DNA of 6,583 nucleotides, taken from positions 1 through 6,583 of the forward strand of contig JAHDII010000190.1 in the NCBI GenBank assembly GCA_020630895.1, written 5' to 3'. Shown in pieces: positions 1 to 5,012 of this stretch. The stretch is from Saprospiraceae bacterium. Lineage in GTDB: Bacteria > Bacteroidota > Bacteroidia > Chitinophagales > Saprospiraceae. The notes below the pieces were generated by a model. The model saw nothing but the letters and a program-made list of their open reading frames with translations. It did not search any database and was not told the DNA's origin. The position numbers and the translations under genes are program-made. Positions within the stretch are counted from its first letter, which is position 1, and every line of letters begins with the position of its first letter.

Positions 1-5
1 TGTAT

Positions 6-44
6 AAAAAACATCCCGAATTTTAATAACTAAAATTCGGGATG
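6..44 (-). terminator. Intrinsic terminator of the 266-aa T9SS cargo gene
   Basis: A perfect 14-bp inverted repeat pairs 12-25 with 31-44 around a 5-nt loop (ATAAC at 26-30). Read on the minus strand, the stem is followed at once by six T residues (plus-strand A at 6-11). This is the classic layout of a Rho-independent terminator for the minus-strand gene ending at 75. The plus-strand side has no T tract, so it looks one-directional. Confidence 0.9.
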
Positions 45-62
45 ACTCATGTTTACGCAATG

Positions 63-79
63 AATAAGAATTTCTTATT
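63..79. repeat. Short inverted repeat over the stop codon of the 266-aa gene
   Basis: AATAAGAA at 63-70 is the exact reverse complement of TTCTTATT at 72-79, with one base (T71) between. The stop codon of the minus-strand gene (75-77) lies inside the right arm. In RNA it could form about 7 bp with a tight loop, 18 nt before the terminator stem. It is A/T-rich, so the hairpin would be weak, and it may be chance. Confidence 0.5.
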
Positions 80-875
80 GTACCATCATACGTTTAGAAA
101 CACTACCATTTTCGTTAGAAATAGAATAAATATACATTCCAGCATCTAAAGCAGAAGCATCAAATTCTATGTTCTCTTGTCCATTTAAAGTTAATTGACG
201 AGTGTGAACTACTTCTCCTAAAAGATTAAATACACTAAATGTATAATCTCCAGCTTTTGCATTTACTTCAATATTTGTAATATCTGTAAATGGATTAGGA
301 GTATTTTGCTTGATACTCACTTGCTCTTCAATAACACTTTGGTTAGATGAAGGATCTCTCACTTCAATAGAATAAGGACAAGCTGGTAATCCTAATTGTT
401 CTCCTAAACTTCCAGGATCTGGAGGAAATGTTACAGGAAGAGGTGTAGGTCCTACAAAAATAATATTTACAGTTGCAAATATTTTTAAATCATAAATCCC
501 TACAGGAGCAGTCGTTATTCCTGTAATTTTTAGACAACCTCCTTGACCACCAGGAAATACACAATCTGTTTGATCACATACATACTCTAAACCTTCTGGA
601 AGTCCTTGAATACTATCGACAACAACATCAGCCAAAGTAACTGTATTACCAGAAAATTCAATTTCTCCTGGAGCAAAAGCTGTAAATGTAAACTCAAACA
701 ATTCTCCTTGATTAGCAGGAGTTGAAGGAATAATGGTATCACAGGGTTCTTCACTTTCTCCAACAGGCCAAACCCCTAAAAATCCATCAGGTAGGTTAGG
801 CTCTGGAGTACACTGAGCATTAAGATTCATATACATGAAACATAATGGAATAAAGAGTAAAAGTACTTTTTTCAT
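75..875 (-). CDS. Secreted T9SS cargo protein, 266 aa, type A C-terminal sorting domain
   Basis: This is a secreted or cell-surface protein of unknown function. Residues 1-20 form a Sec signal peptide (KK, then a hydrophobic stretch), with likely cleavage before Q21 in LNAQC; the residue before C22 is Gln, so it is not a lipobox. Residues about 187-266 form a T9SS type A sorting domain: NTPNPF opening, YTFSVFNLLGEVV strand, a DAGMYIYSI block and the basic end SKRMMVQ. The middle (about 55-175) is a probable Ig-like beta-sandwich with a GLPEGLEYVC segment, then CVFPGGQGGC and an ITGITTAPVGIYDL strand, resembling putative-Ig segments of other Bacteroidota exoproteins. The mature protein keeps six cysteines (22, 45, 100, 105, 114, 166), suggesting disulfides. 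No catalytic motif is visible. The ATG start at 875 has an A/T-rich leader with no Shine-Dalgarno. The gene is single, has its own terminator, and is divergent from the TonB-dependent receptor. By family knowledge the sorting domain is removed during export; a binding or adhesion role is only inference. Confidence 0.88.
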   Translation of the reverse strand: MKKVLLLFIPLCFMYMNLNAQCTPEPNLPDGFLGVWPVGESEEPCDTIIPSTPANQGELFEFTFTAFAPGEIEFSGNTVTLADVVVDSIQGLPEGLEYVCDQTDCVFPGGQGGCLKITGITTAPVGIYDLKIFATVNIIFVGPTPLPVTFPPDPGSLGEQLGLPACPYSIEVRDPSSNQSVIEEQVSIKQNTPNPFTDITNIEVNAKAGDYTFSVFNLLGEVVHTRQLTLNGQENIEFDASALDAGMYIYSISNENGSVSKRMMVQ

Positions 876-982
876 ATAATTTTTTTTAGAAATAAAATAG
901 GTTTAGTAAATGTTTTAAAACGCAAGATAGGATATTCTCATCATATTAGGAAAATATGTAAAGGCTTTTAACATGTTATCGT

Positions 983-1002
983 AGTATATATTGCCATATA
1001 CT
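983..1002. promoter_or_regulatory. Operator-like inverted repeat upstream of the receptor gene
   Basis: AGTATAT at 983-989 is the exact reverse complement of ATATACT at 996-1002, separated by six bases (ATTGCC). The 20-bp two-fold symmetric site touches the predicted -33 element of the receptor promoter, where a dimeric regulator could act. The symmetry is directly visible; its role as an operator is inference, and the regulator is unknown. Confidence 0.4.
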
Positions 1003-1032
1003 TTCAATAAAAATTATATACATTTACATTTG
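1002..1032 (+). promoter_or_regulatory. Candidate Bacteroidota sigma-A promoter for the TonB-dependent receptor
   Basis: TACATTTG at 1025-1032 matches the Bacteroidota -7 consensus TAnnTTTG exactly. A TTTC at 1002-1005, one mismatch from the -33 TTTG, lies 19 bp upstream, within the usual spacing. Transcription would begin near 1039 and give a leader of roughly 130 nt before the ATG at 1172. In such A/T-rich DNA one exact match is only moderate evidence. Confidence 0.45.
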
Positions 1033-1049
1033 TGCTAAAAAAATCTTTA

Positions 1050-1100
1050 ATTCAATAATTAAAAAAAAATACTACTTTTATCTTAGTATTATTGAATAAT
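1050..1100 (+). repeat. Inverted-repeat cluster in the predicted receptor mRNA leader
   Basis: ATTCAATAAT at 1050-1059 pairs perfectly with ATTATTGAAT at 1088-1097. A second pair, AATACT at 1068-1073 with AGTATT at 1085-1090, shares bases 1088-1090 with the first, so the two full stems compete. ATTATT-G-AATAAT at 1088-1100 is also a small palindrome. All stems are A/T-rich and weak. If the promoter at 1002-1032 is right, the cluster lies wholly within the untranslated leader. Confidence 0.35.
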
Positions 1101-1171
1101 TAAGCTGTGGAACAATTTAAGTATTTGATTTTTAGTATTTTATTAGAATAACATTACCAAACCTATATATT

Positions 1172-3556
1172 ATGAATTTTAAAAAAATATCTACACTATT
1201 AAGAATATTAACTTTAGTTTTACTGAGTCAATATGTAATAGCTCAAGGAACAATAAAAGGAATAGTTACTAGCGAAGAAGAACCTGATGGACTACCAAAT
1301 GCTACTGTTATGGTAGGAGAAATAGGCACTGTAACAGAATTAGATGGTTCTTTTACCTTAGAAATTCCAGCAGGAGAACATACTGTTATAGTAGGTTATA
1401 CAGGATATGATGATTATACAAAAACATTTACTATTGCAGATGGAGAAACTCAAGAAATAAATGTCGTTTTAGAATATGGAGAAGTCAATATCTTAGAAAC
1501 TGCAACAGTAACAAGTGGAAAATTTGATAAACCTCTTGGAGAAGTAACGGTATCTATGGAGGTCATACAACCAGAATTAGCTGAAACTACAAACTCAACA
1601 ACAGTAGATGAAGTACTTGATAAAGTTCCTGGAGTAACTATTATTGATGGACAAGCCAACATACGAGGTGGTTCTGGTTTTTCTTATGGAGCAGGTAGTC
1701 GTGTTCTTTTATTAGTAGATGACATTCCTATTCTAGCAGGAGATGCAGGTTATCCAAACTGGACAGATGTTCCTGTTGAAAATATTGAACAAATTGAGGT
1801 TGTTAAAGGTGCTGCTTCAGCTTTATATGGTTCATCTGCTTTAAATGGTATTATTAATATTCGTACGGCTTATGCTAAAAATGAACCAGAAACGAATTTT
1901 GCAATGTATAATGAAACCTTTTTTAGACCTAAAGATTCTATAAAACATTGGTGGAAACCAGACAATGTTCCTACTCCAATGAAAGTAGGAGCTTCTTTAG
2001 TACATCGCCAAAAATTTAAAAACATAGACTGGGTTTTTGGTACAACAGGTTATTTGGATTATAGCTATATTCAAAATGCGAGAGATAATAAAATTCGTCT
2101 AACCAATAAATTGAGATATAGAGTTAATGAAAATTTGAATGTTGGATTTTATACGAATTTTAATGCGGGAAGTAGTAATACTGTTTTCCTTTGGGTGAAT
2201 GAAAATGAAGGAGCTTATGTAGGAGATGTCGATAATATGACGAATAGTAAGACGAAACGTTTCAATATAGATCCATTTGTTAATTATTATGATAAAAAGG
2301 GAAATAGGCATAAATACATGGGGCGTTATTTTTCTACCAATAATGATAATGCCAATAATCAAGGAAACTTTTCCGATTTATTTTATAATGAATATCAATT
2401 TCAAAGACAATTTGAAGAGTTAGACCTTGTATTTACAACAGGAGTTGTAGCTACCAATACTTTAGTTCAAGGAACATTATATGGTGATACTACTTATGTT
2501 GCTACAAATTATGCTTTATATGTTCAGGGAGATAAAAAGTTTTATTTTTCTAAGGATGCTGAAGGAAATAAAGTAGAAAATAAAAATATATTAAATATTT
2601 CAGTAGGTGCTAGAAATGAATACAATGCACTAGATGGACCTTCTGTTGTAAATGGAGATTTCTTAGGAGATGGAAAAGAGTCAGAGTCAAAACCTGTATT
2701 TAGAGTAGGATTGAATTATCGACCTGCGGAATTTACTTATATTAGGGCTTCTTGGGGACAAGGATATAGGTATCCAACAATTGCAGAAAAATATATTACT
2801 ACTAACGTAGGAGGTCTTAATATTTTACCTAATCCAACATTAGAATCTGAAACAGGTTGGAGTTCTGAAATTGGAATTAAACAAGGTTTTCAAGTGGCTA
2901 ATTTCCAAGGATTCGTAGATATTTCTGGTTTTTGGACAGAATATCAAAATATGATGGAATTTAATTTTGCTTTAGATCCTAATAGTATTTTAGGTTTTGG
3001 GTTTAAATCTCAAAATGTAGGAGCTACAGTAATTAATGGTACAGAAATAACAGTTGCAGGAGGAACAAATCCTAAAAAAAGTAGATTTCCAACTAACGTT
3101 TTAATTGGATATACTTATATCAATCCTAAATTCAAATTATTTGAAGAAGTACCTCCAGGAACTTCTAGTACAGATATTGGTATGCTAAGTGAAGGACAAT
3201 TAAATAATTTCTTTTCAACATCATCAGAAAATATTTTAAAATATCGTTCACAGCATACACTAAAATTAGATGTAGAAACTAAATTGAAGATGATGACTTT
3301 TGGAGTTTCTCTAATTGGAGGATCTAAAGTAGATGCAATTGATACGATTTTAAATAATTTATTTGGTATTAATAATTATAGAGCAGAAAATGATGGTGCA
3401 TATTGGGTATTTGGTGCAAGAATGGGATATCATATTAATGATCAAGTAAAAGTATCTGTAGTCGGTAAAAATTTAACCAATAGAGAATATTCTTTGCGTC
3501 CAGGACAATTAGAACCACCAATGAGTTTTTCTTTAAGGGTTGATGCTAAATTTTAA
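1172..3556 (+). CDS. TonB-dependent outer-membrane receptor, 794 aa, with carboxypeptidase-regulatory-like domain
   Basis: This protein should import a substrate across the outer membrane using TonB-ExbB-ExbD energy. Residues 1-24 are a signal peptide (cleavage after VIA). Residues 26-101 form a carboxypeptidase-D regulatory-like domain (GTIKGIVT start, TELDGSFTLEIPAG core), common at the N-terminus of Bacteroidota receptors. A linker at about 103-118 may hold the TonB box. The plug spans about 118-234: LDKVPGV, NIRGG at 163-167, VLLLVDDIPI at 178-187, then IEVVKGAASALYG and NGIINIRT. The 22-stranded barrel fills the rest, including RYPTIAEKY at 533-541 and the C-terminal block GKNLTNREYS (765-774), ending in RVDAKF with the terminal aromatic typical of barrel assembly. 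The length of about 790 aa fits siderophore/vitamin-type receptors and is shorter than typical SusC proteins, and no SusD gene is next to it. The substrate is not identifiable. The ATG at 1172 directly precedes the signal peptide. A palindrome follows 18 bp after the stop. Confidence 0.95.
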   Translation: MNFKKISTLLRILTLVLLSQYVIAQGTIKGIVTSEEEPDGLPNATVMVGEIGTVTELDGSFTLEIPAGEHTVIVGYTGYDDYTKTFTIADGETQEINVVLEYGEVNILETATVTSGKFDKPLGEVTVSMEVIQPELAETTNSTTVDEVLDKVPGVTIIDGQANIRGGSGFSYGAGSRVLLLVDDIPILAGDAGYPNWTDVPVENIEQIEVVKGAASALYGSSALNGIINIRTAYAKNEPETNFAMYNETFFRPKDSIKHWWKPDNVPTPMKVGASLVHRQKFKNIDWVFGTTGYLDYSYIQNARDNKIRLTNKLRYRVNENLNVGFYTNFNAGSSNTVFLWVNENEGAYVGDVDNMTNSKTKRFNIDPFVNYYDKKGNRHKYMGRYFSTNNDNANNQGNFSDLFYNEYQFQRQFEELDLVFTTGVVATNTLVQGTLYGDTTYVATNYALYVQGDKKFYFSKDAEGNKVENKNILNISVGARNEYNALDGPSVVNGDFLGDGKESESKPVFRVGLNYRPAEFTYIRASWGQGYRYPTIAEKYITTNVGGLNILPNPTLESETGWSSEIGIKQGFQVANFQGFVDISGFWTEYQNMMEFNFALDPNSILGFGFKSQNVGATVINGTEITVAGGTNPKKSRFPTNVLIGYTYINPKFKLFEEVPPGTSSTDIGMLSEGQLNNFFSTSSENILKYRSQHTLKLDVETKLKMMTFGVSLIGGSKVDAIDTILNNLFGINNYRAENDGAYWVFGARMGYHINDQVKVSVVGKNLTNREYSLRPGQLEPPMSFSLRVDAKF

Positions 3557-3574
3557 AGATTTATTTTAATCATT

Positions 3575-3608
3575 AATAAGGGCATAACTTATAAGTTATG
3601 CCCTTATT
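3575..3608 (+). terminator. Perfect 34-nt palindrome, probable terminator of the receptor gene
   Basis: Bases 3575-3608 form a perfect palindrome with 17-bp arms, including a GGGC/GCCC block and the central AACTTATAAGTT. As RNA it gives a strong hairpin of about 15 bp with a TATA loop, 18 nt after the receptor stop codon. The 3' side is followed only by TATTTATATC-like sequence, U-rich but not a clean U run, so termination may be partial. The next gene starts 14 nt later, so any read-through transcript would carry this hairpin in its leader. Confidence 0.7.
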
Positions 3609-3622
3609 TATATCTTAAAAAA

Positions 3623-4447
3623 TTGGAAAGATTTAAAATTATATTACGATATTTTAATTATTATTTTAAAGCTAAAACAAAATATAAAATTCATTCTCCT
3701 TTTGTATTTGAATTTTGTGAAAATATTTTAGATGATAAACGATATTATTATTCTTTTGACTTTTTAAAAATTATAAAAAAAAAATTATTGAAAAATAAGA
3801 CGGCTATTTCTGTTACAGATTTTGGTGCAGGTTCTCATGTTAAAAATAATAATAAAAGAAAAGTCAGCAATATTGCAAAATCAGCTGTTTCTCCTAGTTC
3901 TCAAGGCGAATTATTATTTCGACTCGTGAATTATTATCAACCCAAAACAATGATAGAAATGGGAACTTCTCTTGGTTTAACTACTCTATATCAAGCACTT
4001 CCGAATCAAAAATCAAAATTTATTACTTTAGAAGGTTGCCCTAATATTTCAAAAATTGCAGAACATAATTTTAATGTAGCAAAAATAAATCATGTTCAAA
4101 TCATTACAGGAAGATTTGAAAATACTTTAGAAAAAGCATTAGAAAAATTCGATGTTTTAAATTATGTTTTTTTCGATGGAAATCATAAAAAAGAACCAAC
4201 ATTAAAATATTTTAATGCCTGTTTAAAAAAAGCAGATGAAAATTCTATTTTTATTTTTGATGATATTCATTGGTCAAAAGAAATGGAATTAGCTTGGGAA
4301 GAAATTATAAAACATCCTTCAATAACTATTAGTATAGATTTATTTTTTATGGGAATTGTTTTCTTTAAAAAAGAAAAAAAAGAAAAAGAACATTTTATAT
4401 TAATAGAAACAAAAAAGAAACCTTGGATAAGAGGATTTTTTAATTAA
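3623..4447 (+). CDS. Class I SAM-dependent methyltransferase (O-methyltransferase-like), 274 aa, TTG start
   Basis: It probably transfers a methyl group from S-adenosylmethionine in the cytoplasm; the acceptor is unknown. The Rossmann core carries motif I as IEMGTSLG (residues 111-118, E112 and G114/G118 for SAM binding), an acidic end of strand 2 at E137 (TLEG), motif IV as FFDGNH with D185, and FDDIHW with D213-D214. The N-terminal part, with IHSPFVFEF at 23-31, VTDFGAGS at 64-71 and KVSNIAKSAV at 80-89, is typical of a Bacteroidota methyltransferase family. There is no signal peptide. No in-frame ATG exists before residue 110, inside motif I, and the conserved IHSPF region begins at residue 23, so a non-ATG start is forced; TTG at 3623 is the best candidate. 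Bases 3775-3784 are a run of ten A. The gene is visibly more A/T-rich than the receptor. It runs convergently with the SRPBCC gene, 12 bp away. Confidence 0.85.
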   Translation: MERFKIILRYFNYYFKAKTKYKIHSPFVFEFCENILDDKRYYYSFDFLKIIKKKLLKNKTAISVTDFGAGSHVKNNNKRKVSNIAKSAVSPSSQGELLFRLVNYYQPKTMIEMGTSLGLTTLYQALPNQKSKFITLEGCPNISKIAEHNFNVAKINHVQIITGRFENTLEKALEKFDVLNYVFFDGNHKKEPTLKYFNACLKKADENSIFIFDDIHWSKEMELAWEEIIKHPSITISIDLFFMGIVFFKKEKKEKEHFILIETKKKPWIRGFFN

Positions 4448-4459
4448 AAAAAACTTAAT

Positions 4460-4909
4460 TTACTCCTCAAAATTTTCTACAAAAATTTTAAAATTATTCA
4501 ACCACTTTTGTACTTGATTTTTAAAAAAACTAGGAAATAAAAATGCCATTATTTTAATCATTACTCCCCTAAATTCTAAGTATTCTATTTCAGAAACATA
4601 CTGAGTTCTATTTTCATCCAAGGAAGTAAACACACACCTCATAGTATTATCCATATTTTTATGATGATAATGTCCAATAAATTCATTGGGAAGCTCATTT
4701 AAAATAATTGTTTCAATGAGTTCCATTTCGCCCTTTTTTCCCATTTTATATATCATCCTCGATTTTGCATCTTTCATTCCTTTAATCCCTGTTATTAATT
4801 CTTTACTTAAAAAACCATCTTGGTATTCTTTAAGATAATTTTCATCTGCAAATAATTGGGTAACAAGTTGAATGGGTTTTTCAATAATAATTGAGCAGGT
4901 AAATTTCAT
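4460..4909 (-). CDS. SRPBCC-fold (START/polyketide-cyclase-like) protein, 149 aa
   Basis: This is a small soluble cytoplasmic protein of the SRPBCC helix-grip superfamily, which binds hydrophobic ligands; the ligand is unknown. Residues 1-10 (MKFTCSIIIE) form strand 1. A helix with LFADENYLKEYQDGF (about 19-33) follows, then strands around SRMIYKMG (50-57), MELIETII (62-69), the conserved LPNEFIGHY (73-81) and TQYVSEIEY (102-110). The C-terminal helix runs from about 126 to 148 (FPSFFKNQVQKWLNNF). I chose ATG at 4909. A TTG two codons upstream (4913-4915) would add only two residues, and MKFTC is where relatives of this family usually begin. There is no signal peptide, and the length is normal for a single-domain SRPBCC protein. 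It is expressed separately from the upstream 508-aa gene because a strong terminator lies between them. It converges with the methyltransferase with no strong terminator between; only a weak AATTAA/TTAATT pair is visible. Confidence 0.82.
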   Translation of the reverse strand: MKFTCSIIIEKPIQLVTQLFADENYLKEYQDGFLSKELITGIKGMKDAKSRMIYKMGKKGEMELIETIILNELPNEFIGHYHHKNMDNTMRCVFTSLDENRTQYVSEIEYLEFRGVMIKIMAFLFPSFFKNQVQKWLNNFKIFVENFEE

Positions 4910-4924
4910 TTTCAATAGATTTTC

Positions 4925-4947
4925 GTATCAAAAGATACTTAAGATAC
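4925..4947 (-). promoter_or_regulatory. Candidate promoter region with three GTATC/GATAC half-sites before the SRPBCC gene
   Basis: In plus coordinates, GTATC (4925-4929), GATAC (4934-4938) and GATAC (4943-4947) recur every 9 bp with 4-bp spacers, giving one inverted and one direct pair. On the minus strand this includes TATCTTTT, one mismatch from the TAnnTTTG -7 element, ending about 20 nt before the ATG at 4909. I see no well-spaced -33 match. A promoter must lie in this short gap because the preceding terminator ends at 4948. Confidence 0.35.
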
Positions 4948-4981
4948 AAAAAACGCCCATCTTAAAAAAGACAGGCGTTTT
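4948..4981 (-). terminator. Intrinsic terminator of the 508-aa T9SS cargo gene
   Basis: On the minus strand, AAAACGCC (4981-4974) pairs with GGCGTTTT (4957-4950). Two G-U wobbles and a TCTT/AAGA pair extend the stem to 14 bp around a TTTT loop. A run of six T residues on the minus strand (4953-4948) closes the stem and forms the tail. This is a convincing Rho-independent terminator 22 nt after the stop codon at 5004. Confidence 0.88.
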
Positions 4982-4982
4982 A

Positions 4983-5012
4983 AAACATTAATTTAAAATC
5001 AGATTAATGTTT
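4983..5012. repeat. Inverted repeat over the stop codon of the 508-aa gene
   Basis: AAACATTAAT at 4983-4992 is the exact reverse complement of ATTAATGTTT at 5003-5012, with a 10-nt loop. The minus-strand stop codon (5004-5006) lies in the right arm. The stem is 10 bp but A/T-rich. It sits 1 bp from the terminator stem, so the mRNA 3' end could carry two hairpins in tandem. Confidence 0.5.

Larger units (their letters stand above)
876..1171. other. Divergent intergenic region (296 bp) between T9SS cargo and receptor genes
   Basis: No reading frame here looks coding. The region holds a candidate plus-strand promoter (1002-1032), an operator-like inverted repeat (983-1002), an inverted-repeat cluster in the presumed leader (1050-1100) and a 10-bp palindrome GTTTTAAAAC at 912-921. 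For the minus-strand gene I see no clear promoter. The only exact TAnnTTTG match on that strand is TAGGTTTG (1158-1165 in plus coordinates); it has no -33 partner and would give a leader of about 275 nt, so I do not call it. Confidence 0.6.

Noticed and set aside
75..875. The 266-aa protein as a lipoprotein because a cysteine (C22) follows the signal peptide
   Set aside because: The residues before the cysteine are NAQ, which does not fit a lipobox, and the protein carries a T9SS sorting domain instead.
1158..1165. TAGGTTTG on the minus strand as a -7 element for the 266-aa gene
   Set aside because: It matches TAnnTTTG but has no -33 element at the right distance, and it would give a leader of about 275 nt; chance is likely in this composition.
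1450..1662. 70-aa open frame on the minus strand inside the receptor gene
   Set aside because: It overlaps the well-supported plug region of the receptor, has low-complexity Ser/Thr/Val composition and no leader; it is an antisense shadow.
2099..2362. 87-aa open frame on the minus strand inside the receptor gene
   Set aside because: It is an Ile-rich antisense shadow of barrel-coding DNA, with no recognisable domain or start signal.
1172..3556. Reading the receptor as SusC of a polysaccharide utilisation locus
   Set aside because: It is about 200 residues shorter than typical SusC proteins, and no SusD-like lipoprotein or glycan-active enzyme is adjacent.
3575..3608. The palindrome as part of a CRISPR array or mobile-element end
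   Set aside because: It occurs once, with no repeat-spacer periodicity, no target-site duplication and no transposase nearby; a terminator hairpin explains it better.
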